From the NCBI GenBank assembly GCA_965200885.1, contig OZ241737.1, positions 1,612,001-1,676,000 on the forward strand: 64,000 nucleotides of DNA, read 5' to 3'. The notes below the pieces were generated by a model, which saw only the letters and a program-made list of their open reading frames with translations, had not been told where the DNA came from and searched no databases. The translations under genes and the position numbers were made by a program. The stretch comes from MPNP01 sp026710155 (GTDB lineage Bacteria > Pseudomonadota > Alphaproteobacteria > Rhodobacterales > Rhodobacteraceae). Positions 29,202 to 37,576 of the stretch are shown piece after piece. Numbering within the stretch: position 1 is the stretch's first letter; the number at the start of each line of letters is the position of its first letter.

Positions 29202-30422
29202 TCAGAAATCAATGACATATTGTGTGTTATCATTTGGATTCGCCTCCAAGTCACAAACTTCCTGAGTATCAATGGGCTGGCGTTGGGGCAATGTCTCAAT
29301 GACCGTCATACCTTGATTTTCAATCTCCATTATATGCACATCAAGAATGGCATGATGGGTTTTGGGATCAACAGTGACTTTTCCTGCCGGCCCGTTTATT
29401 GAAAGCCCTGTTTCCAGAACAGCGATTACCTCATCCCTCTCAAACGAATTGGCACGCCTGACCGCCTCAGCCCATGTATGTATTCCTTGATAATGGGAAA
29501 CAGCGATTTCATGAATTAGACGACTGTCACCGTAGGCATCTTCCCATTTCCTTTTGAATTCATTGTTCGCTGGTGTGTCTAGTTCCTGGCTGTAGTTATA
29601 GGCAACCATAATCCCGTTTCCCTCTTCGGGTGTCAGAACCTTGTGCTCATTGCCAACACCAACTGTTGTTGATGCCAAGGGAATTTTATCCTTCATGCCG
29701 GAAGCTGCCCATTGCCTGAAAAACGAGAGATGCGCGCCCCCAACTAATGGAGCAATCACCAAATCTGGCGCAGCAGCTTGGATTTTGGCAATCGTGGAAC
29801 CAAAATCACTTACATCCAATGGGAAAAAATCTGCCGCAATGGTCTCTCCGCCATTTTCATGAACAAACTTTTTAATCCAGAGTGTTGTGATTTGCCCGTA
29901 GTTATAATCAGCGGCAAGAATGTATACCTTCGGACCGGATTTTTCCAATGCGTAAGGCACCAATGCCTCAACTTGCTGAGCCGGGGTTACGCCATTAATG
30001 AATATGTTTCGATCGCAAACCCCTCCTTCATACAATACATTGTAGAAGTAAAGTGTATTGGATTTGCGCATAGTCTGCCGTATGGCTTCACGAGATGCAG
30101 AGAGTATTCCTCCATGAACTACATCAACCTTATCCTGACGGGTCAATTGCTGGCCATATTGAGAATACAGCGCCATATCAGACTGGGTATCGTAAGCAAC
30201 AATTTCTATTTCCTTGCCGAGCAATCCGCCGGAAGAATTGATTTCTCCAACAGCCAGTCGCATTGCCAAATCCATTGGTTTGCCATAGGCATCAAAAATA
30301 CCTGATGTATCTAAGATTGATCCTAATTTTATCGTATCCGAGGCGACTGAAATATTTGGCAAGACTGCCGCAGCCGCGACCGCAGTACTCTGGGTTAAAA
30401 ACACCCTTCTATTTAGACTCAT
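29202..30422 (-). CDS. amide/urea-type ABC transporter binding protein (AmiC/UrtA/FmdD-like)
   Basis: This 406-aa type I periplasmic binding protein has an N-terminal signal that carries twin arginines (MSLNRRVFLTQSTAVAAAAV), so Tat or Sec export is possible, with cleavage near ASVAS. The mature start KLGSILDTSGIFDAYGKP, then GKEIEIVAYDTQSD, VVHGGILSASREA and FYNVLYEGG match the short-chain amide/urea branch of the family (AmiC, FmdD, UrtA). It heads the livH-livM-livG-livF/amidase operon. An AGGAG precedes the start by 7 bases. Its leader contains a C9-A11 tract (30447-30466). The ligand is probably an amide, judged from the fused amidase. Confidence 0.9.
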   Translation of the reverse strand: MSLNRRVFLTQSTAVAAAAVLPNISVASDTIKLGSILDTSGIFDAYGKPMDLAMRLAVGEINSSGGLLGKEIEIVAYDTQSDMALYSQYGQQLTRQDKVDVVHGGILSASREAIRQTMRKSNTLYFYNVLYEGGVCDRNIFINGVTPAQQVEALVPYALEKSGPKVYILAADYNYGQITTLWIKKFVHENGGETIAADFFPLDVSDFGSTIAKIQAAAPDLVIAPLVGGAHLSFFRQWAASGMKDKIPLASTTVGVGNEHKVLTPEEGNGIMVAYNYSQELDTPANNEFKRKWEDAYGDSRLIHEIAVSHYQGIHTWAEAVRRANSFERDEVIAVLETGLSINGPAGKVTVDPKTHHAILDVHIMEIENQGMTVIETLPQRQPIDTQEVCDLEANPNDNTQYVIDF

Positions 30423-30446
30423 GACTTTTCTCCTAATTGTGATTTG

Positions 30447-30466
30447 TTTTTTTTTTTGGGGGGGGG
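30447..30466. repeat. T11-G9 homopolymer tract in the leader of the amide-binding protein
   Basis: Eleven T followed by nine G (30447-30457, 30458-30466), then TATA. On the coding (minus) strand it reads C9-A11 and lies 25-44 bases upstream of the binding-protein start, after the stop of the flotillin gene. Tracts of this type change length by slipped-strand mispairing and can alter promoter spacing or leader structure. Confidence 0.85.
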
Positions 30467-30490
30467 TATATCCAGTTGCTATTTACGCTT

Positions 30491-32098
30491 TCATTTTTTC
30501 TCCTTCTCGATGTCCTTTTCATTGTTTTTTATCCTGTTTGCATAATCTGCTGTTCGGCCTGCAGTGTAGGTATCAAAATCCAACCCAATTTCTTCTCCCA
30601 TTTGTTTCATTGCGGGTAACCTGACTGCCATTGCCAAGATTTGTTCCATTGCAGATCCAAACGCACCATCCGAAGATTTGCTTCCTGAACCTAATGAATC
30701 GCCCATTCCACTGATTTGATTAATTCGGATGCTGTCAATTTTTTCCACCGGCTTCATCATTTGGGCCATTATTTCTGGCATTTGCTTAAGTCTGAGCTCT
30801 TCCAGTCGCATCCTAATTACGGCATCACTAACCGAATTTTCAGCTTTATTGAGAGCCGTTAGTCCTGCCGCTTCAGCTTCAATCTTGGCCAAGTCAGCCT
30901 CGCTGGATTGCTTGGTTATTTTTGCATTGGAATCAGATCTGGCCAAATCGAATTCCAGATTCTTTTTCAGCTTCGTTTCTTCCAATTCAAGGTCTTTTGA
31001 CTGCCTGAGTTTTGCAAGTAATTTCTCCCGTTCAGCCACAGCCTGTTCTCGTTGAGTTTGGACATGTTCAGAAGCAAGGATAACCTGGGCACGGGACTCC
31101 TCTTCTTCGGTCTTTGCTTGTGCTTCTTCGGTCTTTACTTTGGAAAGTTGCATCTCATTGAAAATCTTTTCTTTTTCAAGTCTTAGAATCGCTGACATTT
31201 CTGATTTTCGTAGAAACTCGTCACTTTCAATTTCAGCAGTCTTGGTCTTTTTCTGACTGCTTATTCTTGTTGTTTCTGATATCAGTTTTGCTTCATCGCG
31301 AGCTTGTTCTTCGCGTGAATTTGCTTGTGCTTCCAACTTTGAAAGGTGCTCATTCAACTCTATTTCGGTTTCCCTTTCTTCACGCTTGAGTTCCAGCTTG
31401 CGACGATGTTGCTCAAGTTGTAATTCCCGCACCCTGCTTTCAGCTTCTGTTTCAATGGCAACCCGGGCCTTTTTCTCTTTGGCAATCAATTCGGAAAGTC
31501 TGCGCATTCCAGCAGAAGTAAATGCGTTATTTTCATTCTGTTGCATTAGATCACTTTGATCAAGCTGCAGTAAAGAACACGAAACGACCTCCAAACCTAA
31601 AAGAGAAGATTTTTCAGAGACCCTTTTGTCAACATCGGCGGTGAAACCCGGGCGATCAAAATGCACATCATCCATGGTTCTTTTGGCAGTTGCAGATTGA
31701 ATTGCATCTGCAACAGGACCAAACATCAAATCAGAAACCGCATCTCCTCCACGTGAAAGTCTATTCCCAAATGCCTGTGCGGCAAGGGTGACAGAATTTT
31801 CATCAGGGATAACACGAAACTCTAACCGCATTACAAGATTTATTCTTAACTTGTCTTGAGTTAAGACAGAATCCTTTTCAGTCTTGGTTATGGTAAATGA
31901 AACCGTTTGCATGGAAACTTTTTGCAAATGGTGAAGGATTGGAAGTGCCAGGCACCCACCATCAACTACAACGCGCCGCCCCCCAAGGCCGGTTCGTACA
32001 AGGGCTATGTCTAATGAGGCCTTAGCATAATAGCGATATAGGACAATTAGCAAAATTAAAACTGCTAACGCTATTCCCATAATCCACCAGACAATCAT
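30491..32098 (-). CDS. flotillin-like (band 7/SPFH) membrane protein
   Basis: This 535-aa protein has one N-terminal membrane segment (residues 3-24) and an SPFH/band-7-type domain to about residue 190. A very long charged heptad region with many Glu, Lys and Ala (about 200-420) should form a coiled coil, and a Gly/Ser-rich tail follows. The order matches flotillins such as YqiK, which assemble in membrane microdomains. It is upstream of the amide-transport operon on the same strand with a 68-base gap, so it may be co-transcribed. Its ribosome-binding site is embedded in a G9 tract. A role in organising the transporter is only a guess. Confidence 0.85.
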   Translation of the reverse strand: MIVWWIMGIALAVLILLIVLYRYYAKASLDIALVRTGLGGRRVVVDGGCLALPILHHLQKVSMQTVSFTITKTEKDSVLTQDKLRINLVMRLEFRVIPDENSVTLAAQAFGNRLSRGGDAVSDLMFGPVADAIQSATAKRTMDDVHFDRPGFTADVDKRVSEKSSLLGLEVVSCSLLQLDQSDLMQQNENNAFTSAGMRRLSELIAKEKKARVAIETEAESRVRELQLEQHRRKLELKREERETEIELNEHLSKLEAQANSREEQARDEAKLISETTRISSQKKTKTAEIESDEFLRKSEMSAILRLEKEKIFNEMQLSKVKTEEAQAKTEEEESRAQVILASEHVQTQREQAVAEREKLLAKLRQSKDLELEETKLKKNLEFDLARSDSNAKITKQSSEADLAKIEAEAAGLTALNKAENSVSDAVIRMRLEELRLKQMPEIMAQMMKPVEKIDSIRINQISGMGDSLGSGSKSSDGAFGSAMEQILAMAVRLPAMKQMGEEIGLDFDTYTAGRTADYANRIKNNEKDIEKEKK

Positions 32099-32104
32099 TC
32101 TTTA

Positions 32105-32113
32105 CCCCCCCCC
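32105..32113. repeat. C9/G9 tract in the ribosome-binding site of the flotillin gene
   Basis: On the minus strand GGAG is followed by the rest of nine G and then TAAAGA before the ATG at 32098. The Shine-Dalgarno sequence is therefore the left end of the tract, and a change of tract length changes its spacing to the start codon. Confidence 0.85.
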
Positions 32114-32301
32114 TCCGATGGAGTTTGGGTGATGAATATGAATTTTCTGGTTGCGATATATTTTGCATAATAAATTTTGATATTATCAATTTCAGCAAAA
32201 TATACTATACATTTTTTTCATGAATTCCTGTTTATCATTGATGTATGGTCTGGTTTTGAAACAGGAAATGAATTTAGATCATTCTGTCAGAAAGTTGGGT
32301 T

Positions 32302-33576
32302 ATGGTTTTTGATATCATTATCAAGGAGGTGAATCTTCCTAATGGTAAAATTTCAGACCTGGCAATATCGGGAGCGGAAATTTCAGTAATAAAACCCAAA
32401 ATTGACGCCGAGGCCCGCCAAAACTTCAACTTCAAAGGTTGTTTGCTTTCCCCACCGTTTGTTGACCCACATTTTCATATGGATGCGACTCTGTCCCAGG
32501 GTAGTCCTCGTGTCAACCAATCGGGTACCCTCCTGGAGGGAATTGAACTTTGGGGGGAATTGAAGAAAATACTGACCCCGGAAACAGTTAAGCAGAGAGC
32601 CTTGGAATATTGCGATTGGGCTGTTTCCATGGGATTGTTGGCCATTCGAACACATGTTGATGTATGTGATGACCGCTTGCTTGCTGTAGAAGCCTTGAAG
32701 GAAGTTCAAAAAGAAATTTCACCATATATCGATTTGCAGCTTGTGGCCTTTCCACAGGATGGTTTCTACCGATCAAGGAATGCCAGGGCAAATACTCTGA
32801 GGGCATTGGATTTGGGAGTTGATGTCGTTGGTGGAATTCCTCATTTTGAGCGTACCATGGAAGAGGGCAGAAGGTCGGTTTCAGAACTTTGCAGAATTGC
32901 AGCCGAGAGAGGGTTGCCAGTTGACATGCATTGTGATGAGACAGATGATCCAAATTCCAGGCATATCGAACAACTCGCATTTGAAACAATAAATCTAGGA
33001 CTTGAGGGTCGTGTTACAGGTTCACACCTGACCTCAATGCATTCCATGGACAACTACTATGTTTCCAAATTGATTCCCCTTATCGCCGAGGCCGATGTTT
33101 CAGTGATTTCAAATCCACTCATCAACATTACCATTCAGGGGCGGCACGATAATTATCCCAAAAGAAGGGGATTGACCCGCGTACCGGAAATGCTGGATTA
33201 TGGAATCAGGGCTGGCTGGGGACAGGACTGTGTGCTTGATCCCTGGTACTCACTCGGTGCAGCCGATATGCTGGATGTTGCTTTCATGGGTATTCATGTT
33301 GCTCAGATGACAAGTCAGGCAGACATGTTAAAATGTTATGAAATGATCACGACTGAAAACGCAAAAATCATGGAACTGGAGGATTATGGATTGTTGCCGG
33401 GTAGCAAAGCCAGTTTTGTCATACTGGATGCTGCCGATCCAGTTGAAGCAATTCGACTCCGTGCAGATCGGCTGATGGTAGTCTCCAATGGAAAAATTGT
33501 GGCCAAAAGAGAAAAAAAGGTAACTCAACTGAATCTCCCAAATCGTCCTGAATCTGTCGAACGTAAACGCGGATAA
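32302..33576 (+). CDS. cytosine deaminase-like amidohydrolase
   Basis: This 424-aa amidohydrolase is collinear with E. coli CodA. It has metal ligands in DPHFHMD (His-x-His), then HCDETDD (ligand His and the acid Glu), GSHLTSMHS, the substrate-channel segment NPLINITIQGRHDNYPKRRG and the metal Asp in GQDCVLDPW. In CodA the last motif is HDDVFDPW; here the Asp after the metal ligand is Cys. In E. coli that residue (Asp314) touches the substrate, so the preferred substrate may be a different pyrimidine, triazine or amide-like compound. The gene is divergent from the flotillin and amide operon with 203 bases between them, which suggests shared regulation. Confidence 0.87.
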   Translation: MVFDIIIKEVNLPNGKISDLAISGAEISVIKPKIDAEARQNFNFKGCLLSPPFVDPHFHMDATLSQGSPRVNQSGTLLEGIELWGELKKILTPETVKQRALEYCDWAVSMGLLAIRTHVDVCDDRLLAVEALKEVQKEISPYIDLQLVAFPQDGFYRSRNARANTLRALDLGVDVVGGIPHFERTMEEGRRSVSELCRIAAERGLPVDMHCDETDDPNSRHIEQLAFETINLGLEGRVTGSHLTSMHSMDNYYVSKLIPLIAEADVSVISNPLINITIQGRHDNYPKRRGLTRVPEMLDYGIRAGWGQDCVLDPWYSLGAADMLDVAFMGIHVAQMTSQADMLKCYEMITTENAKIMELEDYGLLPGSKASFVILDAADPVEAIRLRADRLMVVSNGKIVAKREKKVTQLNLPNRPESVERKRG

Positions 33577-33997
33577 GCAACAATATCATCCCATCAACGA
33601 ATTTTTTTTGCGAATGTTGATTACATCAAGGAGGTGTAACGAGATAAAAACACCGTTTCACACACGCGCAAAATAAAATTAAGAAGATTACCAAGGTGCG
33701 GTATCACAGAGAATGATCGCAATATAGAAACCTCTGAAAAGGAAGGGGAAAGCAATTTTTTTCAAAAGGATAGTGGGTTGTGATCAATGATCAAATAAAG
33801 ATTGACTCATATACAGCACATACATTGTCTTCAATAACAATAATGCTTGTGCACTGATTCAAACAAAAGCCTCCCATTATTTTTGGGGCTTACATACTTA
33901 ACTAGCCAAAAATCGGTCATTTGGTATTAAAGATTGCTTATGTTCTTAATCAGGGACGATCCGTAGACCGCCCCAGTTTGTCAACCTATGAAATCGG
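33577..33997. other. 421-base stretch without a recognisable gene
   Basis: It is AT-rich. It holds a perfect Shine-Dalgarno sequence (AAGGAGGTG at 33628-33636) with no start codon within reach, so it may be the rest of a lost gene. Nothing else can be supported. Confidence 0.5.
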
Positions 33998-34700
33998 TCA
34001 GCCACCCGCATAATTAGTTTGGTCAAAGCACCCAAAATTCTTCCTAGCCACCGCACTCTGCTTCAAGATAGGATCAGCGGTACCATAACCTGTCCCGCGT
34101 TTTCCACACAGGCAAGACGGGATATCCGTGACGCTGGGTTTCAAGCACCCATTTCTCGAACCGCCATAGGGCGAAAGCCATGGATCATCATTCGCAGTGG
34201 AAAAATTTTTGCCTGTCTTGATACAAAGCCTTGCAAAGGGGTTGCTGGAACGGTGACCTGATTGATTTGTGTAAAGTATCACCACGTAGTTTGTGTCTGG
34301 AGTTAGACTTCTTTCTGTGCCTGAAGCCGAGCCAAAAGTTCCCCCCGGTCCCGTTGCTGAAGCCCTATTGGTAGCAAGGGTCGCTCCCCCGGTAGCTAGC
34401 CGAATTCCAAATTGAAGTTGTATGCTGGCAGTGCTGGATACACCCATAAGCCTTATTACATCTGCATAAGATATCTGGGGTGAATTCCAATTGAATGAAG
34501 ACACGCCATTAGGTGTTAAATTAAGCAATCCCTCACCAGCGTTTTTCTCTCCTTCTCCTGCGCAGGCACGGGGTCCTGATAGTCCATAGGAAATAACGCC
34601 CGGATTGTCCTGAGCCCCCGCAGGGACTGCCAATACCGCAAGTAGTAAAATGATGGTGAATTTAACGAGGGGGGGGGTATTTTTCGGTTAATCGTTTCAT
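33998..34700 (-). CDS. exported Cys-rich protein, phase-variable (out of frame at a C9 tract)
   Basis: From 34633 down to 33998 there is an open frame with a Sec-signal core (FTIILLLAVLAVPAGA, reaching back to about 34667) and a mature part of about 200 residues starting DNPGVISYG. The mature part holds six Cys, a fibronectin-like strand region (LTPDTNYVVILYTNQSG) and a Cys-Gly-rich end. I do not recognise the family. The natural start is ATG 34700 (MKRLTEKY), preceded by AGAGAA and a TTGATT-16-TATAAT promoter. The frame breaks in the C9 tract at 34669-34677: with nine C only a 12-residue peptide is made, while eight or eleven C give a 233-residue protein (eight) with a normal basic n-region. 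Confidence 0.75.
34669..34677. repeat. G9/C9 tract in the signal-peptide region of the exported protein
   Basis: Nine G on the plus strand (nine C on the coding strand) follow codon 8 of the exported protein. The present length puts the start codon and the signal peptide in different frames; one base fewer joins them. Confidence 0.9.
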
Positions 34701-34735
34701 GAGTCAGTTCTCTTTTTGAAGTTTTAATGCCTGCC

Positions 34736-34763
34736 ATTATAATATGGAAATCCGTGCAAATCA
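34736..34763 (-). promoter_or_regulatory. sigma70-type promoter of the exported-protein gene
   Basis: On the minus strand TTGATT (34763-34758) and TATAAT (34741-34736) are 16 bases apart, about 35 bases before the ATG at 34700. The -10 hexamer is a perfect consensus. It supports the upstream start rather than the internal TTG at 34633. Confidence 0.6.
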
Positions 34764-35140
34764 AGGAAAAAACCAAGAAAGGCCGGGCAGGCCCTCCCCC
34801 ATGGCCCCGGCATCGTTCCGGGGAGAGTGCCCGGTGTTGGAAAACCCCCTGTGGAGCCGTTAACCGGGAAGGTGGCAGAGGATCTTCCCAATGCCGATCA
34901 GCGGGTTGACATTTATATTCTTTGTTTAGGTGGGGGTGGTTGGGGTAAACATTTTTTACGTGTTGTATAACGATTCCTTACAGTATATGAAGAGCAGAGC
35001 TCAAAAGTATTAACAGGAGAGTGTGGCGGTGTTAACCACCGCCCACTTTCATGTGTCTCCATTAAATGGAGATAAGTAGTGATCTGCAAACCAAACGGTA
35101 GCAAACCCTATATATTTGGTTCAATATAAGCGCTTTCTAA
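34764..35140. other. intergenic stretch with a GC-rich block
   Basis: Bases 34775-34910 are distinctly GC-rich and carry a perfect 6-bp hairpin (CCCCGG at 34805-34810, CCGGGG at 34818-34823, 7-base loop). The base composition resembles the IS elements and suggests a mobile-element scrap. The rest is AT-rich and shows no gene. Confidence 0.4.
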
Positions 35141-36108
35141 GAATTTGAATCATAATTCACGATTGTACTGATTCCATTCCTTTTTCCTCCATCACACGGG
35201 CAATCCCACGCATCGGAAACCGGCAGGCTGCCAGCGTCACCCACCCTTCCGAACTTGCCATTGTTCTCTCATGATCCCTGGACAGGTGACGGCATCCTCC
35301 CATCGAGGCAAAGGTTCGTTCCACAACCCAACGTCGGGGAAGGACTTCAAAACCCTTGCCGTCCTTCGCTTTCCCGACGATGTCAAGATCAACACCGGCA
35401 TCCGGTTCCTTCAGCGTCTTTGCCAGCCTGGGGCCGGCATGTCCGCCGTCAGCCCGGAGCCTGGTGATCCCCGGAGCCTTGGCAAGAGCCCCTTGAACAA
35501 CCCCGGGAGCTCCATCACGGTCCTGAACCGAGGCCGGATGGACCACAATCCCCACCGGGGAACCTTCAACATCCGTCACGACATGACGCTTCCTCCCCTT
35601 GATCTTCCTGCCGGCATCATGACCTCGTGGACCGCCACATGCGGTGGTCTTGACACCCCGGCTGTCAATGATGCCGGCACCAGGGCCGGGGGAACGCCCG
35701 ACAAGATGGCGGGCACATTCCTGCAAGCGCTGCAACATGCGGGTCAGGACACCGGATTTCGACCAGGCATGAAAACAGTTCCGGACCGTGGAAAAAGGAG
35801 GATGGGCATCGGGAAGCGCACGCCACTGGCATCCGGTGCCGGGAAGGCGTTGCATGGCATCGACAATCCGCCGCAAATCGGTCGTGCGGGGCCTTCCCCC
35901 ACACCCCTGCTCCGGCAACAACGGTCCAATCAACTCCCATTCACAATCTGTCAGGTTGCATTGCAGTGCAGTGTTTGTCCGCCCATGTTTCTTCATGGCG
36001 GCTTGGTTGCAGCTCATGGTTTTCCTCCGTGTTCAGGGATGAAACAGGGGATCATGCATGACTCCGGACCAGGTCGCTTTCAACTTTCCTGAATTATGGA
36101 ACAAACTC
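35141..36108 (-). mobile_element. IS5-family insertion sequence, intact (968 bp)
   Basis: The ends are imperfect inverted repeats of about 19 bases (left GAATTTGAATCATAATTCA, right end reading GAGTTTGTTCCATAATTCA on the other strand). The element is flanked by TAA on both sides (35138-35140 and 36109-36111), which extends to CTAA on both sides; this fits the TNA/YTAR targets of the IS5 family. One transposase gene fills it. It is much richer in GC than the flanks, which indicates recent arrival. Confidence 0.85.
35157..36017 (-). CDS. IS5-family DDE transposase
   Basis: This 286-aa transposase has an N-terminal DUF4096-like region (LTDCEWELIGPLLPEQ, then GGRPRTTDLRRIVDAM and GCQWRALP). The DDE core shows Asp in IIDSRGVKTT, Asp in LRADGGHAG and Glu in RRWVVERTFASMG. 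The GRKIKGRKRHVVTD motif is typical of the IS427/IS1031 groups. It appears complete and could be active in place. Confidence 0.93.
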   Translation of the reverse strand: MSCNQAAMKKHGRTNTALQCNLTDCEWELIGPLLPEQGCGGRPRTTDLRRIVDAMQRLPGTGCQWRALPDAHPPFSTVRNCFHAWSKSGVLTRMLQRLQECARHLVGRSPGPGAGIIDSRGVKTTACGGPRGHDAGRKIKGRKRHVVTDVEGSPVGIVVHPASVQDRDGAPGVVQGALAKAPGITRLRADGGHAGPRLAKTLKEPDAGVDLDIVGKAKDGKGFEVLPRRWVVERTFASMGGCRHLSRDHERTMASSEGWVTLAACRFPMRGIARVMEEKGMESVQS

Positions 36109-36221
36109 TAAGTGGGAAAAGGAACAATTCCTATATCAACCAACTCAGAACCCTCCTTGTGAGGTTGGCATCGCCACCACGAACCCTTGACTGTTTTTTT
36201 GCAGGATTTTGAGGAAAATTG

Positions 36222-36548
36222 ATGGAGCACACTTTGTTTGAATGTACCGCTGTTAATAGACTAGACCCTGCATACAGAACAATCAGGAAAGATGATGAGG
36301 TCTGTTTGTATAGGGTTGTACGCAAACAATGTGAAAAAATGTATCAGAATTTTTATCCTTGTCTTGACTGTGATTTGCAAAAAGAATTCCAGAGAAATTT
36401 TCATAACCGTTGGTTTGAAATGTTCTTGATATCGTCTCTGCTTGAAGCTGGAATTCAACCTGAAGAAAAAGGAAATGATGAAGGGCCTGATGCAAAATTG
36501 ATTATCGGAGCCCAAACCATATGGGTTATGGGGACAGAATGTCCTTGA
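36222..36548 (+). CDS. hypothetical protein, probably a truncated gene
   Basis: This is a 108-aa protein with a GAGGA before ATG 36222. It contains FHNRWFEMFLISSLLEAGIQ and EGPDAKLIIGAQTIWV, a pattern I associate by eye with larger uncharacterised proteins that continue past the IWV segment with acidic and aromatic residues (restriction-endonuclease-like appearance). Here the frame stops a few codons after IWV, so it is probably a 5' fragment. It lies next to the IS element. Confidence 0.45.
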   Translation: MEHTLFECTAVNRLDPAYRTIRKDDEVCLYRVVRKQCEKMYQNFYPCLDCDLQKEFQRNFHNRWFEMFLISSLLEAGIQPEEKGNDEGPDAKLIIGAQTIWVMGTECP

Positions 36549-36716
36549 AAAAGCCAGCTGCAATCCTTGCAGCGCAGAAACCTCCAAGATTGAGGGAAGT
36601 GTTCTGAAAGGAACACTGGACACTGTCCGTGAGTTCCTGATGCGCCCACCCGCCATTCAAAAAAACGTGGGAAGTGGACAGGAAGAACCATCATTCAAAA
36701 TGAGGAAGGTGATAAA

Positions 36717-36914
36717 ATGGATGTTCCTTTGAATATCCTTTCCAAGGTTCTTCCTATGCCCGTGTTTGGCTATCTTCCCCGCAAACTTGCCCATGAATAC
36801 AAGAAAGACAAGCATAGGAAATTTGATACAAAGATGCTTGTTATGCAAGATAAACAGGATCCGGTTGCCGCCGGATATTGGGATAAAGGATTTAAGATAA
36901 ACTCAAATCCCTAG
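36717..36914 (+). CDS. small hypothetical protein (65 aa)
   Basis: This short frame has a good ribosome-binding site (GAGGAAGG, about 9 bases before the ATG) and a Lys-rich product without recognised features. It may be a remnant of the truncated gene before it. The call rests only on the ribosome-binding site and the absence of an alternative. Confidence 0.3.
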   Translation: MDVPLNILSKVLPMPVFGYLPRKLAHEYKKDKHRKFDTKMLVMQDKQDPVAAGYWDKGFKINSNP

Positions 36915-37240
36915 GCTCGCTTTCTTTCTGAGATTGCCTACGGTGAGTACATCCGACAGCATGACCCTCACTTTAGGTCTGAATCTGTCAAAATTCATTG
37001 TGGATGGTTATGGAAATAATAGTAGCTTTGTTGGTAGCAGAAATTCTCCGCCATCGGTCAATTCCATGTATAAAATCTGAATGGTCAGTAACAATCTTTG
37101 GCCCAGTTACCACCAGGACAAAATTATCGAGGGTGGTCCCCTGACTGGATCAATGATGGATTGATCTGCACTGTGGCTTTCTGATCATATGAACCATAAT
37201 TGACCAGCTAAAAATATGACTGGAGATTCTTTTACCCGCT
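36915..37240. other. stretch without a supported gene
   Basis: About 330 bases between the small hypothetical and the BrnTA pair. No start with ribosome-binding site, no repeat and no RNA gene was seen. It is probably decayed accessory DNA. Confidence 0.4.
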
Positions 37241-37576
37241 TCAGGCCAGAACACGTAAAAGGGCATCGGGTTCCTTGTCCAGGACCCGCAAAAGGGAACA
37301 TGATGCCCTGTTTGGGAACCGCTTGCCCTCTTCCCATTGCCTGACGGTATCGGGCGAAATCCGGAGGCGGTGGGCAAACTCCCTACGGCTGAGATTCATC
37401 CGACCCCGGAGTTTGCGTATATACCGGGCCATCTCCTGCAGATCCTCTGCTCGGTCTTCTGCGATATGCCGATCAATATCTTCTTCGGTCGTTGCATCCA
37501 CCTTGGCATAGTCGATTCTGCCCTTGGTATGGGTTGAAGGATCATTGGGATCAACCTTGATTCTGATTATCGTCAT
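37241..37576 (-). CDS. brnA: BrnA-type antitoxin with helix-turn-helix domain
   Basis: This 111-aa protein starts at the ATG at 37576 (MTIIRIKVDPND), 26 bases inside the toxin gene, in the usual toxin-first order. An acidic, flexible N-terminal half probably binds the toxin. The C-terminal Xre-like helix-turn-helix (MNLSRREFAHRLRISPDTVRQWEEGKR) should bind the promoter and autoregulate the pair. A longer upstream frame exists (to 37672) but would overlap the toxin more. Confidence 0.85.
   Translation of the reverse strand: MTIIRIKVDPNDPSTHTKGRIDYAKVDATTEEDIDRHIAEDRAEDLQEMARYIRKLRGRMNLSRREFAHRLRISPDTVRQWEEGKRFPNRASCSLLRVLDKEPDALLRVLA

Noticed and set aside
35271..36092. 273-aa frame antisense to the transposase
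   Set aside because: A typical mirror frame of a GC-rich transposase gene; no recognisable domain.
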